DNA from: Prochlorococcus sp. AG-402-K10
GTDB taxonomy: Bacteria > Cyanobacteriota > Cyanobacteriia > PCC-6307 > Cyanobiaceae
Direction of reading: 5' to 3'
Assembly (NCBI GenBank): GCA_003216835.1
Contig: QCIF01000005.1
Location: 1-64,000, forward strand
Length of the DNA: 64,000 nucleotides
The translations under genes were made by a program, and so were the position numbers. The number at the start of each line of letters is the position of its first letter. The first letter of the stretch is position 1. Below the pieces are notes generated by a model. The model made no database searches. It saw only the letters and a list, made by a program, of their open reading frames with translations, and was not told the origin of the DNA. This document shows, piece by piece, positions 39,686 through 49,815 of this stretch.

Positions 39686-42600
39686 ATGACCATCAGCGAT
39701 AAAATCAGAATTTATGAACTTTCCAGAGATTTAAAACTGGAAAATAAGGATATTTTGGATGCTGCTCAGAAACTTTCAATTTCGGTAAAGAGTCACAGCA
39801 GTTCTATAAGCTTGGCGGATGCAAAAAAGATTAAAAATCTTATCAGTAAAAAAAATTCAGTTGAAAAAATAATTTCTGTTAATAAACCTTCATTTAAAGA
39901 ACGATCTGATAATCTAAAAAATATTGATAAACATAATATAAATAACAAACCTAAAATTAACACACAAAATCAAGAGGGGGCTATCAAAGAAAATTTAAAT
40001 AGCAAGCCCCTATTAATAAGACCAGTAACCAAACCAGAGAGTCCAGAAAGAATAGCGAACAAAACAGTTTCAAATACAATAAATCACCCCAAAAAACCAA
40101 CTATTGTTGCTAACAATAAATCTCAAGACAATCTAAGAAATCAGAATAGAAGAAATAATTCAGACAAATCAACAACAAAAATTCCTTCCAAACCCCTCTT
40201 ACAAAAATCTAACCAAGATAAAAAAACCTTTTCCAAAAGCACAACCCCTTCTATAAAAAGCGCTGTAAGACCTTCAATTCAGTTAATAGAAAAGCCTAAA
40301 AATTTAAATAATAATAATATTAAAGGGAATGATTCAATCATAAAAAATAATTCTCTCAACAGAAATCGCGTTTCAAACAAATCTGATCAAAATTCTAATA
40401 AATCTACTAAAAAGAATCTAAACAATATCCAAGACAAAAACACCCCAGAGCTTGTAGGAGCTCCTATAAGAAGAGAAGAACCTAGGATAAATCCTAATAT
40501 ACAAAATAATCGGAAAATATCTAATCCACATACTCCCCCTAATAGATCTAATACAACTAATAGACCTAGTAATTCCAGTAGACCTATTAATTCCAGTAGA
40601 CCTATTAATTCCAGTAGACCTAGTACTCCCAGTAGACCTAGTACTCCCATTAGACCTAATACTCCCATTAGACCTAGTACTCCCAGTAGACCTAGTACTC
40701 CCAGTAGACCTAATACTCCCAGTAGGCCTGGATTACAAAATAGACCTGGCACATTTAATAGACAAGGTAATCGAAATAGGCCTGGTGCGCCTAATAGACC
40801 TAATGGCAATTACAGACAAGGAGGACCACTTAGACAAGGAGATTTCAACAAAACTGGTTCAAAATTTAATGATCAAAAGTCCTCAGGTATAAGGAAACCG
40901 GTTGCCCCCAATGAATTAATGCAACTGCGAAAAACAAATGCATCAGATAAAGATAAAATCAATAAAACTAATGCTGAAAAAAAAGAGATTCAGTCTCCCA
41001 AACATAAGGCAAAATCTCCAAATGTTCGTCCAAGTACTACACCTCCTTCCAAAAAGGCCCCTCACAGATCATTTGCCAATAGTTCGAAGAAACCTGGCAG
41101 AAAAGATTGGGACGATAGCGCAAAACTAGAAGCATTAAGAAATAAAAACCCTCAAAAGCAAAGACAAAAAGTTCACATTATAGGTGAGAATGATGATTCA
41201 TTGACCTCTGAGACTAGTGGATATTCAGGTGAAAAAATCTCTATTTTATCCGCTAGTTTGGCACGTCCGAAAAAAGAAACATCTGATGAAACTAAATCAC
41301 CAACAGCTTCAAGACAATTTAAGAAAAAGAAAAAAGAAACTACAAGACAAAGGCAAAAAAGAAGAGCTATGGAATTAAAGGCAGCCAAAGAGGCTAAACA
41401 AGTAAGGCCGGAGATGATTATCGTACCAGAAGATAATTTAACGGTTCAAGAACTAGCTGATAAATTAAGCCTTGAAAGTTCTGAAATAATAAAATCTCTT
41501 TTCTTTAAAGGAATAACTGCGACAGTAACTCAAACTCTTGATTTGGCAACTATCGAAACCGTAGCAGAAGAATTTGGAGTCCCTGTTTTGCAAGACGATA
41601 TTCAAGAGGCTGCGAAGAAAACGGTTGATATGATTGAAAAAGATGATATTGATAGTCTAATCAAAAGACCACCAGTAATTACAGTTATGGGTCATGTGGA
41701 TCATGGCAAAACAAGCCTTTTAGATTCAATAAGACAATCAAGAGTAGCATCAGGAGAGGCAGGAGGAATCACTCAACATATAGGAGCTTATCAAGTTGAA
41801 TTTGAACATGAATCCAAAAAGAAAAAATTAACTTTTCTGGACACTCCTGGTCATGAAGCCTTTACTGCTATGCGAGCACGAGGTACTAAGGTTACTGATG
41901 TAGCTGTACTGGTAGTAGCAGCAGATGATGGCTGTCGGCCTCAAACTCTTGAAGCTATTAGTCATGCACGAGCGGCAAAAGTACCAATAGTAGTAGCAAT
42001 AAATAAAATCGATAAAGAAGGAGCCTCCCCAGATAAAGTCAAGCAAGAGTTATCAGAAAAAGATTTAATTGCTGAAGATTGGGGAGGAGATGTAGTTATG
42101 GTCCCGGTAAGTGCCATCAAAAAACAAAACATTGATAAATTACTGGAAATGATTTTATTAGTTTCAGAAGTTGAAGATCTGCAAGCTAACCCTGAGAGAT
42201 TAGCTAAGGGAACTGTTATTGAAGCTCACTTAGATAAAGCTAAAGGACCGGTTGCTACTTTACTAGTCCAAAATGGAACATTAAAATCTGGCGATGTTTT
42301 AGCTGCAGGTTCAGTACTTGGGAAAATCAGAGCAATGGTTGATGAACATGGCAGTAGAATCAAAGAAGCAGGGCCTTCCTTCCCAGTAGAGGCTCTAGGA
42401 TTCAGTGAAGTGCCAACAGCAGGGGATGAATTTGAAGTCTACCCCGATGAAAAAACAGCTAGAGCTATTGTTGGCGACAGGGCTACTGATGCGCGAGCAA
42501 CAAAATTAGCACAACAAATGGCATCTAGAAGAGTTAGCTTATCCTCTTTATCAACTCAAGCAAATGATGGAGAGCTGAAAGAGTTAAACTTAATTCTTAA

Positions 42601-43195
42601 AGCTGATGTTCAAGGAAGTGTTGAAGCGATACTGGGCTCATTGGAACAATTACCAAAAAATGAAGTTCAAGTCAGAGTTTTACTATCCGCACCAGGCGAA
42701 ATAACTGAAACAGATATAGACCTTGCAGCTGCATCTGGATCTGTGATAATCGGTTTCAATACATCATTAGCTTCTGGTGCAAAGAGAGCAGCTGATGCTA
42801 ATAATGTTGACATAAGAGAGTATGAAGTAATCTATAAACTTTTAGAAGATATTCAGTTAGCAATGGAAGGTCTACTGGAACCTGATCTTGTCGAAGAATC
42901 ATTAGGTCAAGCCGAAGTTAGAGCAACTTTTGCAGTTGGCAAAGGTGCTATAGCTGGGTGTTACATACAAAACGGTAAGCTACAACGAAATTGTTCTCTA
43001 AGAGTTCTTAGATCAGATAAAGTAATTTTTGAAGGTAATTTAGACTCTTTGAAAAGGTCTAAAGATGATGTAAAAGAAGTAAATACAGGATTTGAATGTG
43101 GAGTTGGCTGCGATAAATTTTCTTCTTGGAATGAAGGAGATATAATCGAGGCATTCAAGTTTGTTACTAAAAGAAGAACCTTAAATAAAAATTAA
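39686..43195 (+). CDS. infB: Translation initiation factor IF-2
   Basis: 1169-residue IF-2 with the long N-terminal extension typical of cyanobacteria. Residues 1-50 form an IF2-N-type domain, and about 55-560 are low complexity, basic and Asn/Ser/Pro rich, including an 18-bp tandem repeat. A second IF2-N domain (about 585-640) precedes the G-domain with P-loop GHVDHGKT (669-676), [15 protein letters not shown] and NKID. C-terminal domains II-IV follow. It places fMet-tRNA on the 30S subunit and drives subunit joining. Last gene of the rimP-nusA-ylxR-infB group; it ends 1 bp from the convergent DUF3493 gene. Confidence 0.97.
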   Translation: MTISDKIRIYELSRDLKLENKDILDAAQKLSISVKSHSSSISLADAKKIKNLISKKNSVEKIISVNKPSFKERSDNLKNIDKHNINNKPKINTQNQEGAIKENLNSKPLLIRPVTKPESPERIANKTVSNTINHPKKPTIVANNKSQDNLRNQNRRNNSDKSTTKIPSKPLLQKSNQDKKTFSKSTTPSIKSAVRPSIQLIEKPKNLNNNNIKGNDSIIKNNSLNRNRVSNKSDQNSNKSTKKNLNNIQDKNTPELVGAPIRREEPRINPNIQNNRKISNPHTPPNRSNTTNRPSNSSRPINSSRPINSSRPSTPSRPSTPIRPNTPIRPSTPSRPSTPSRPNTPSRPGLQNRPGTFNRQGNRNRPGAPNRPNGNYRQGGPLRQGDFNKTGSKFNDQKSSGIRKPVAPNELMQLRKTNASDKDKINKTNAEKKEIQSPKHKAKSPNVRPSTTPPSKKAPHRSFANSSKKPGRKDWDDSAKLEALRNKNPQKQRQKVHIIGENDDSLTSETSGYSGEKISILSASLARPKKETSDETKSPTASRQFKKKKKETTRQRQKRRAMELKAAKEAKQVRPEMIIVPEDNLTVQELADKLSLESSEIIKSLFFKGITATVTQTLDLATIETVAEEFGVPVLQDDIQEAAKKTVDMIEKDDIDSLIKRPPVITVMGHVDHGKTSLLDSIRQSRVASGEAGGITQHIGAYQVEFEHESKKKKLTFLDTPGHEAFTAMRARGTKVTDVAVLVVAADDGCRPQTLEAISHARAAKVPIVVAINKIDKEGASPDKVKQELSEKDLIAEDWGGDVVMVPVSAIKKQNIDKLLEMILLVSEVEDLQANPERLAKGTVIEAHLDKAKGPVATLLVQNGTLKSGDVLAAGSVLGKIRAMVDEHGSRIKEAGPSFPVEALGFSEVPTAGDEFEVYPDEKTARAIVGDRATDARATKLAQQMASRRVSLSSLSTQANDGELKELNLILKADVQGSVEAILGSLEQLPKNEVQVRVLLSAPGEITETDIDLAAASGSVIIGFNTSLASGAKRAADANNVDIREYEVIYKLLEDIQLAMEGLLEPDLVEESLGQAEVRATFAVGKGAIAGCYIQNGKLQRNCSLRVLRSDKVIFEGNLDSLKRSKDDVKEVNTGFECGVGCDKFSSWNEGDIIEAFKFVTKRRTLNKN
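40574..40735 (+). repeat. 18-bp tandem repeat inside infB
   Basis: Nine or so consecutive 18-bp units of the form AGTAGACCTAGTACTCCC with small variants, encoding repeats of S/I-R-P-x-x-S/P within the disordered N-terminal extension of IF-2. The unit length is a multiple of three, so copy-number change would not break the frame. A 140-residue minus-strand ORF over this region is a repeat shadow. Confidence 0.9.
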
Positions 43196-43196
43196 C

Positions 43197-43436
43197 TTAT
43201 TCTTCTTTATTTCTATCGAGAAATAACAACATAGGAAACACTATACAAGCTCCAAGTTGTATCAACAGATTATTTTGCTGTAATTCATTTCCGCTAGCAA
43301 TTTTAGAAAGCATAATTAAAAGTCCTAAAAAAGCCGAACCACTAAAAGCTATCCACAATACTCTCCTTAATCCCTTGAAGGGAGCCTGGGATTCCTTTAA
43401 CAATTTCTTTTTTAATTCAGAATCTATTTTTGACAT
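43197..43436 (-). CDS. DUF3493 family small membrane protein
   Basis: 79-residue protein with a short charged N-terminus (SELKKKLLKESQAPFKGLRRVLW) and two hydrophobic helices at about 26-46 and 55-72. It resembles the cyanobacterial and plastid DUF3493 family, whose plant relatives are linked to photosystem II accumulation; that link is family knowledge and not shown here. It is convergent with infB and lies 55 bp from the tRNA-Thr gene. Confidence 0.75.
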   Translation of the reverse strand: MSKIDSELKKKLLKESQAPFKGLRRVLWIAFSGSAFLGLLIMLSKIASGNELQQNNLLIQLGACIVFPMLLFLDRNKEE

Positions 43437-43491
43437 AAATTTTTTTAATTATAATATGAAGTCTATATAAAAATATTAATATTTTAATATT

Positions 43492-43563
43492 GCCGGTATA
43501 GCTTAGCGGTAGAGCAACTGTCTCGTAAACAGTAGGTCATTGGTTCAATTCCAATTATCGGCA
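43492..43563 (+). tRNA. tRNA-Thr (CGU anticodon)
   Basis: Cloverleaf read directly: acceptor GCCGGTA pairs with TATCGGC (one G-U), the D-arm is GCTTAGCGGTAGAGC, the anticodon stem ACTGT/ACAGT encloses loop CTCGTAA with anticodon CGT, and the T-arm is ATTGG-TTCAATT-CCAAT. Total 72 nt including discriminator A; CCA is not encoded. It reads ACG codons. The glycosyltransferase gene starts 26 bp downstream. Confidence 0.95.
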
Positions 43564-43588
43564 TTTCAAAAGCAAAGTAAAAACAAAA

Positions 43589-45142
43589 ATGGCTAATAGA
43601 ATTTTTAAATTTAAATATCTTTATAAACTATTTATTTTTATTCCGCTAATATTTTATTTTGGCAAAAGAAGTTATATTGCGTACGATGAAGGATTTTATG
43701 CACTACAAGCTAGATGGATATTGGATAAAGGTAACTGGACAATTCCTCTTTGGTGGGACGAATATGTTTTAGATAGAACAATAGGTTTACAGTTTTTAAT
43801 TGCAAAGTCACAAGATATCTTTGGAAGAAATATGTTTTCCGCATATCTACCCACAACAATTGCTGCAATATTGATGCTATTTATCACTTACAAATTACAT
43901 GAAGAATTTTTTAATAAAAAATATGCAATTATATCTCCACTCATACTTTCCACTACATATCTATGGTTTGATTACTCACACTTAGCCACTCAAGATATTA
44001 TTTATTCATGTTTAGTATCTATTGGAGTATTTTCTTTAGTCAAAATAAAAAGTACAGATAACAAATTCTATATTCTGCTTTTTGGTATTTGGATTGGTTT
44101 ATCTTTTATGATGAAAACTTTTCTAGTATTTGTCCCTTTATTTTCACTCTTACCATATTTATATATAAAAAAGTATCTTTTATTCAATAAATTCTTTTGG
44201 CTTGGACTACTCATTGGATTTATTCCATATTTCTTTTGGTCCTTATCTATAAACCCTTATTTAGAGAAAAATATTATTCTTTACTTGGTTGAAAAGTTTA
44301 ACAGTCTTTCTAATAAAAATACGTTTACAAATCCTTTCTATTATTATTTTTGGAATATTCCCGCAACATTTCTACCATGGAGTATTTTTGCAATAATTGG
44401 CATAATATGCAATATATCTAAAAATAAAGAGAATAAATATATACTTACCTTCTTCCCCTTAATATTAATAGCAGTTCTAAGTATTTTTTCTACTAAAACA
44501 CCTTACTATCCACTACAAATCTCATCTATTCTCACACTAAATACTTATGTAGGAATAAAATATTTATTTAACTCTAAAAGATATAAACTAATTTTTATAT
44601 TTATTACTTCAAAAATAATTCCATTATTTTTAATAATTATAACTTTCACATATTATTTTTTCTATAAAAATATAAGTAACTTTACCTTTAAGGAAAATAC
44701 ATTTCTAATGCTTGGATTATTGTCTTTAGGAATATCTTGGGCATTCATAAAAAATAAAAACTCATTCAAAGAAATATTAATAACTCTCATAATTGGGCCT
44801 TACTTATTAACTTCATTTTTTTTGCAATCAGGATTATTCACTGATAGATCAAGAGAACTAAGAGAGAAAATGGAATATGTATCATCTCTTGATATCATAA
44901 AAAACCAACCAATAAAGGTTGATAAAAGTGGAATGAACAATTATGAATCCCAATCAAAAATCATAAGAATTTCGATATTAACTCCCAAACTGGATGAAGG
45001 TTTAGAGAGTATTGATCAGTTAAAAAAAGCAGAATTAGCATGGTCAACTGAATTTAAAGAAATAAAAAACAATAATTATTCTTATGAAGTGATATATGAA
45101 AATGATATTTTAAAACCATGGAAATTAATATTAAAAAAGTAA
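43589..45142 (+). CDS. GT-C fold glycosyltransferase (ArnT/PMT-like)
   Basis: 517-residue integral membrane protein with about ten to twelve hydrophobic helices in the first 420 residues and a soluble C-terminal tail. The first outside loop has AYDEGFYALQARWI (Asp33-Glu34), the typical acidic site of ArnT/PMT-type transferases that use polyprenyl-phosphate sugar donors. Acceptor unknown; lipid A-like glycolipid, glycoprotein or cell-surface polymer are possible. Extremely AT-rich. It is immediately downstream of tRNA-Thr and followed 45 bp later by a GT2 gene. Confidence 0.85.
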   Translation: MANRIFKFKYLYKLFIFIPLIFYFGKRSYIAYDEGFYALQARWILDKGNWTIPLWWDEYVLDRTIGLQFLIAKSQDIFGRNMFSAYLPTTIAAILMLFITYKLHEEFFNKKYAIISPLILSTTYLWFDYSHLATQDIIYSCLVSIGVFSLVKIKSTDNKFYILLFGIWIGLSFMMKTFLVFVPLFSLLPYLYIKKYLLFNKFFWLGLLIGFIPYFFWSLSINPYLEKNIILYLVEKFNSLSNKNTFTNPFYYYFWNIPATFLPWSIFAIIGIICNISKNKENKYILTFFPLILIAVLSIFSTKTPYYPLQISSILTLNTYVGIKYLFNSKRYKLIFIFITSKIIPLFLIIITFTYYFFYKNISNFTFKENTFLMLGLLSLGISWAFIKNKNSFKEILITLIIGPYLLTSFFLQSGLFTDRSRELREKMEYVSSLDIIKNQPIKVDKSGMNNYESQSKIIRISILTPKLDEGLESIDQLKKAELAWSTEFKEIKNNNYSYEVIYENDILKPWKLILKK

Positions 45143-45187
45143 ATAAACAATATATAGTAAAGTGTCGTTTGAAAACTGTATAAAATA

Positions 45188-46279
45188 ATGAAATCTGTTA
45201 ATACTTGGAATTTAACGAATAATAAACTTCATCAATTATTCAAAGATAATAACGAATTTATTTCCATTAAAGTACGGGGTAATACTTGGGAGCCAATAAC
45301 TAGATGGCTAAGATTAGATTCAAGAATTTTTAGAGAAACTACTAGCAGAGCAAGAATAACTTTATGTGATATTGAATCTCTAGCGGAAATTTATAACTAC
45401 AGATCCATTAGATGGAAAGCAAAAAAATTAACTCCTTTGCCAACTAAAATAATTCCAAAATCTTTAAAAAATATTTTTCGCAAGATACCAATCATAAAAC
45501 AACTTGCATATGAACTAGAAATAGTATTTTATAAATATAGTGAAAATATTTCTGATCAGTTAATATCAATAGTAATTCCTGCAAGAAATGAAGCTGGAAA
45601 TAAAGAACTTTTAATACAAGCATTAAATAAAATCAAAACAATACCAAATAAAGTAGAAATTATATTTATTGAGGGGAATAGCAATGATAATACATATGAA
45701 ATTCTACAAGAATTAAAAGAAAATTTCTCAGATTTCTTCAAGATATCTCTTTTAAAACAAACTTCTAAAGGGAAGAAGAATGCTGTTGTGGAGGGATTTA
45801 ATATTTCTTCCGGTGAAACCCTCGCAATAATTGATAGTGATTTTACTGTAGATATTGATGACAGTATCTCAGCAATTATGGAATCAACCAAAAATGAAAA
45901 TATCCTAATTAATTGTGCCCGCACAACTTTCCCAATGGAAAAAGATGCTATGAGATGGGCTAATTATATAGGGAATAGACTATTTGCAATATTTTTATCA
46001 ATTCTCATAAATAAGCCAGTTTCAGATTCGCTTTGTGGAACAAAAGTTTTTTCAAGAAAATTCTTTAAACTTATGAAAAAAAATGGAAGTTGGGATTCCA
46101 AATCTGACCCATTTGGAGACTTCACCATAATTTTTGAAGCAGCAAATAATAATATTAAAATACTTAATTATCCTGTTAGATATTACGCCAGAAAATCTGG
46201 GGCACCTAATATATCTAGATGGATTGATGGATTAAAACTCCTCAAAGTATGCTGGATTTATATGATTTCTGACATTTGA
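45188..46279 (+). CDS. Family 2 glycosyltransferase with N-terminal extension
   Basis: 363-residue protein. Residues 125-340 form a GT-A/GT2 domain: LISIVIPARNEAGNKE begins it, EGNSNDNTYEIL follows, and the metal-binding DxD is Asp216-Asp218 in IDSDFTVD. DSLCGTKVF and GDFTIIFEAA are typical of dolichyl-phosphate-mannose/polyprenyl glycosyltransferases. Residues 1-120 are unrelated to GT2 as far as I can see and contain RITLCDIESLAEIYNYRSIRW. It may build the polyprenyl-linked donor used by the upstream GT-C enzyme, which is inference from adjacency and family. Confidence 0.85.
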   Translation: MKSVNTWNLTNNKLHQLFKDNNEFISIKVRGNTWEPITRWLRLDSRIFRETTSRARITLCDIESLAEIYNYRSIRWKAKKLTPLPTKIIPKSLKNIFRKIPIIKQLAYELEIVFYKYSENISDQLISIVIPARNEAGNKELLIQALNKIKTIPNKVEIIFIEGNSNDNTYEILQELKENFSDFFKISLLKQTSKGKKNAVVEGFNISSGETLAIIDSDFTVDIDDSISAIMESTKNENILINCARTTFPMEKDAMRWANYIGNRLFAIFLSILINKPVSDSLCGTKVFSRKFFKLMKKNGSWDSKSDPFGDFTIIFEAANNNIKILNYPVRYYARKSGAPNISRWIDGLKLLKVCWIYMISDI

Positions 46280-46356
46280 ATTTAAATAAATTATCAGTAG
46301 TATTTTCTAAAGATTTTTAATTTCGCCAAATTAGTAATAAAATACTTAGATTCTTA

Positions 46357-48009
46357 ATGAAAATAAATTCATTAGAATTTAATGACATGAATTTTAAATT
46401 AGAGTTCAAAAAATTAAGTAAAAAAGATTTCCATAGAAAACACTACGGAAAAATTCTTACTGTAAGACTTCCATGTAATCCAATATTTCCTATAGGACCT
46501 ATTTATTTAGCAGACCATATTAATAAATGTTTTCCAAAAATTGAACAACAATTTATTGATCTGGCAATAATTCCATCTAATAAAGTGTCCAAATATTTAG
46601 CTAGAAAAATTGATCAATTTAGACCTCATCTAATTATTTTTTCATGGAGAGATATACAAATTTATGCACCTGTCGATGGCAGGAGTGGAAATCCCCTGCA
46701 AAACTCTTTTGAGGTTTTCTATTCAAAAAATATCCTTAAAAAGATTAGAGGTTCTTGGGGAGGATTAAAACTAATTGCATCACATTATGGAGAAATATAT
46801 AGAAATACTTCTTTAGTCAAGATGGGACTTAAAAGAGCACAAAAATACAACAAAGATGTAAAAGTAATTTTAGGAGGTGGAGCAGTTAGTGTTTTCTATG
46901 AACAATTAGGAAATTTACTCCCAAAAGGAACTATTATTTCTGTTGGAGAAGGAGAAAATCTCTTAGAAAAAATTATTAGGAATGATTCAATAGAAGACGA
47001 AAGATGTTACGTTGCTGGACAGAAACCTCGAAATAAATTAATACATGAACAACCTGCAGGCACTATTAAAACTGCCTGCAACTATAAATACATTAAATCC
47101 ATATGGCCAGAATTCAATTGGTATATAGAAGGTGGAGATTACTATGTAGGGGTTCAAACAAAAAGAGGTTGCCCTCATAATTGTTGTTTCTGCGTTTATA
47201 CAGTTGTAGAGGGCAAACAGGTTCGTGTTAATCCTGTTACCGAAGTAATCAAAGAAATGAAGCAATTATATGATCTAGGAGTTAGGGGATTTTGGTTCAC
47301 AGACGCGCAGTTTATTCCAGCCAAAAAACACATAGAAGATGCAAAAATACTATTGCAAGCTATCAAAGATCAAGGCTGGGATGACATTAAATGGGCCGCA
47401 TACATCAGAGCGGATAATATTGATGCTGATCTTGCTCAGCTTATGGTGGATACAGGTATGAGTTATTTTGAAATAGGTATCACTTCAGGATCTCAAGAAC
47501 TTGTTAGAAAAATGAGGTTAGCATATGACCTTGAAACGGTATTAAATAATTGCAGAATGCTAGTCAAAGCAGGTTTCACTAATCATGTCTCAGTCAATTA
47601 TTCATTTAATGTTTTTGATGAAACGCCAAGTACCATAAGACAAACTATTGCTTACCACAGAGAATTAGAAAATATTTTTGGGAAAGGCTTAGTTGACCCA
47701 GCTATATTCTTTATAGGTTTACAACCTCATACTCTTCTTGAGAAGTATGCCTTAGATCATAAGATTTTGAAGCCTAATTATAATCCAATGAGCATGATGC
47801 CTTGGACCGCAAGAAAGCTTTTATGGAATCCAGGCTCTCTAGGCAAGAAACTTGGACAAGTATGTTTAGAAGCTTTTGATAATAAAGAAGATGAATTTGG
47901 TAAAACAGTTATCAATATTCTTGAGAGAGAATATGGTAAGTCCTCCTTAAAAGAATCCTTAAAAGTTCGTCCCTTATCGGAAAGGAAATTAGCCCTTCAA
48001 AAAAAATAA
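46357..48009 (+). CDS. B12-binding-type radical SAM protein
   Basis: 550-residue protein. An N-terminal Rossmann-like region (about 25-210) with VKVILGGGAVSV and ISVGEGENLLEKII resembles the cobalamin-binding domain of the BchE/class B group. The radical SAM core begins at VGVQTKRGCPHNCCFCVYT, cluster ligands Cys272, Cys276 and Cys279 (CxxxCxxC). GVRGFWFTDAQFIPAKKHI and YFEIGITSGSQELVRKM follow the barrel pattern. I see no DxHxxG cobalamin motif. Substrate unknown; a second ATG nine codons in is an alternative start. Last gene of the tRNA-adjacent plus-strand block. Confidence 0.85.
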   Translation: MKINSLEFNDMNFKLEFKKLSKKDFHRKHYGKILTVRLPCNPIFPIGPIYLADHINKCFPKIEQQFIDLAIIPSNKVSKYLARKIDQFRPHLIIFSWRDIQIYAPVDGRSGNPLQNSFEVFYSKNILKKIRGSWGGLKLIASHYGEIYRNTSLVKMGLKRAQKYNKDVKVILGGGAVSVFYEQLGNLLPKGTIISVGEGENLLEKIIRNDSIEDERCYVAGQKPRNKLIHEQPAGTIKTACNYKYIKSIWPEFNWYIEGGDYYVGVQTKRGCPHNCCFCVYTVVEGKQVRVNPVTEVIKEMKQLYDLGVRGFWFTDAQFIPAKKHIEDAKILLQAIKDQGWDDIKWAAYIRADNIDADLAQLMVDTGMSYFEIGITSGSQELVRKMRLAYDLETVLNNCRMLVKAGFTNHVSVNYSFNVFDETPSTIRQTIAYHRELENIFGKGLVDPAIFFIGLQPHTLLEKYALDHKILKPNYNPMSMMPWTARKLLWNPGSLGKKLGQVCLEAFDNKEDEFGKTVINILEREYGKSSLKESLKVRPLSERKLALQKK

Positions 48010-48021
48010 ATTCAACACTTA

Positions 48022-48339
48022 TTAATCCTCTTTTTCAATTGAACTAGAAATTCCTTTGGATTTTAATGATTCTGAATAAAATTCTGCTGGTTCTAAGTCG
48101 CAAACAATGACTAAACCTATCCCAGTATTATGAGCTTCTAGCATAATAGCAATAGCATCTTGCTCACTTAATTGTGGGACAACCTCTCTTAGTGAAATAG
48201 TGACATACTCCATAGAGTTAATAGGATCATTATGAATTAAAACCTTATATTTAGGCGATTTGTTTTTTAATTCAGAAGGTTTCTTTTCTATAACAGCTGC
48301 ATTATTGTTTTCCATTTTCATTAACTCTGCACTTACCAT
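48022..48339 (-). CDS. clpS: ATP-dependent Clp protease adaptor ClpS
   Basis: 105-residue N-end-rule adaptor that delivers substrates to ClpC/ClpAP. The core YKVLIHNDPINSMEYV and AIMLEAHNTGIGLVIVC is characteristic, with the NDP and MLEAH residues lining the N-degron pocket. A flexible N-terminus of about 30 residues contains alternative ATGs at residues 7 and 9, so the start is uncertain. Cyanobacteria carry two ClpS paralogues; which this is cannot be told. It lies 35 bp downstream of dapL. Confidence 0.93.
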   Translation of the reverse strand: MVSAELMKMENNNAAVIEKKPSELKNKSPKYKVLIHNDPINSMEYVTISLREVVPQLSEQDAIAIMLEAHNTGIGLVIVCDLEPAEFYSESLKSKGISSSIEKED

Positions 48340-48374
48340 TTGATTGTTTTTGGGATTTTCATTAATCTTTAATA

Positions 48375-49601
48375 TTATATGCTAATTATTCTTTCCATTG
48401 CATCAATAACTTTTTTTCGAGAGTTAAAGGCTGACAAACGGAAATAACCTTCTCCTGACAATCCAAATCCGCTTCCAGGAGTCCCTACTACATTTGCTTT
48501 TTCTAGCAGATAGTCGAAAAAGTCCCAAGAGGTCATTTGATCTGGAACTTTTATCCAAATATAAGGAGCGTTATCCCCACCATATACGGTAAAACCTGCC
48601 TTCTGAAGTTTATTTTTCATAATCTTGGCATTTTCCATATAAAAACCAATCAGATCTTTCACTTCTTTTTTACCATCAGAAGAATAAACCGCCTCAGCTC
48701 CCCTTTGAACAATGTAGCTCACTCCATTAAATTTAGTGGATTGTCGCCTATCCCAAAGAGACCATAAATCAATTTTTTCACTTTTTGAATTCAAACCTGA
48801 AAGATTTTTAGGGATTACTGTATAAGCACATCTTACTCCTGTAAAACCAGCATTCTTTGAAAAGGATCTAAACTCTATAGCACAATCCTTTGCTCCCTCT
48901 ATCTCATATATTGAATGAGGAAGATCCTTATCTTGAATAAAGGCTTCATAAGCGGCATCAAAAAGTATTAATGAATTGTTTTGGTTTGCGTAATCAACCC
49001 ATTTCTTCAAATCTACTTTAGTAATTGTTGCTCCAGTAGGATTATTAGGAAAACAAAGATATACAATATCAACTTTACTCGAAGGTATTTCAGGCAAGAA
49101 ATTATTTTCTTCATTTATTGGGAGATAAATTAAGCCCTGATAAGTTCCATCTTGGAGAGACTCTCCAGTTCTTCCAGTCATCACATTACTATCTACGTAA
49201 ACTGGGTACACAGGATCTGTTACAGCAATTGAATTATTATTACCAAGAATGTCTAAAATATTACTACTGTCGCATTTTGATCCATCTGAAACAAAGATTT
49301 CCTCTGGAGATATTTGACAGCCTTTTGAAATAAATTCATTATCGGATATTTTTTCTCTAAGCCAGGGATATCCTTGTTCTGGTCCATAACCTTTAAACCC
49401 ATCTTTTGTTCCCATCTCATTTAAGGCTTTACTCATTGCATCTCGGCATGATTGAGGTAATGGTTCTGTTACATCGCCAATACCAAGCTTAATAATGTCA
49501 CTACTACTATTATTCTGAATATAGGCATTAACTCTTTTAGAAATTTCAGGAAATAAATATCCTGCTTTTAGTTTTAAATAATTTTCGTTTACTTGAACCA
49601 C
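48375..49601 (-). CDS. dapL: LL-diaminopimelate aminotransferase
   Basis: PLP enzyme that makes LL-diaminopimelate directly from tetrahydrodipicolinate, the short lysine and peptidoglycan route of cyanobacteria and plants. It has 408 residues. [39 protein letters not shown] and the PLP lysine in [20 protein letters not shown] are all seen. The C-terminal [10 protein letters not shown] binds the carboxylate. The gene is read toward clpS and diverges from rne across the long rne leader. Confidence 0.96.
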   Translation of the reverse strand: MVQVNENYLKLKAGYLFPEISKRVNAYIQNNSSSDIIKLGIGDVTEPLPQSCRDAMSKALNEMGTKDGFKGYGPEQGYPWLREKISDNEFISKGCQISPEEIFVSDGSKCDSSNILDILGNNNSIAVTDPVYPVYVDSNVMTGRTGESLQDGTYQGLIYLPINEENNFLPEIPSSKVDIVYLCFPNNPTGATITKVDLKKWVDYANQNNSLILFDAAYEAFIQDKDLPHSIYEIEGAKDCAIEFRSFSKNAGFTGVRCAYTVIPKNLSGLNSKSEKIDLWSLWDRRQSTKFNGVSYIVQRGAEAVYSSDGKKEVKDLIGFYMENAKIMKNKLQKAGFTVYGGDNAPYIWIKVPDQMTSWDFFDYLLEKANVVGTPGSGFGLSGEGYFRLSAFNSRKKVIDAMERIISI

Positions 49602-49683
49602 TTTAGAGCAAAATGAAATTTAATCTTTAATAAGAATAATGGATCAATGTGCTTTAGTGATAATTAAATGTTAAAATAATACT

Positions 49684-49716
49684 AGTTATGATTTAATTAA
49701 AATAATAATCATAGCT
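49684..49716 (+). promoter_or_regulatory. Hairpin in rne leader
   Basis: AGTTATGATT and AATCATAGCT pair over 10 bp (one G-U) across an AT-rich loop of 13 nt. No T-run follows, so it is not a terminator. Its 5' end coincides with the start expected from the TAAAAT box, which would make it a 5'-end protective stem. Confidence 0.45.
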
Positions 49717-49751
49717 TACAATCAATTATAAATTGTTTGAAATTCCTCTAA

Positions 49752-49815
49752 AGCTAGTATAAGTAGCATAATTTAACTGCTAATAATTATTTAAAAAAGT
49801 CAAATAATCCTAGCT
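49752..49815 (+). promoter_or_regulatory. Predicted three-way junction RNA in rne leader
   Basis: An outer stem AGCTAG/CTAGCT (49752-49757 with 49810-49815) encloses two inner hairpins: TAGCA/TGCTA (49764-49768 with 49778-49782) and ATTATTT/AAATAAT (49786-49792 with 49802-49808). The three nested pairings fill the segment with little unpaired sequence, ending 86 nt before the rne ATG. Paired by eye; energies not computed. Confidence 0.4.

Noticed and set aside
40387-40809. 140-residue minus-strand ORF rich in GLLGVLGLL repeats
   Set aside because: It is the reverse reading of the infB tandem repeat and has no independent support.
47970-47985. TTATCGG repeat of the tRNA-Thr 3' end as a possible attachment site
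   Set aside because: Only seven bases match and it lies inside the radical SAM gene; expected by chance.
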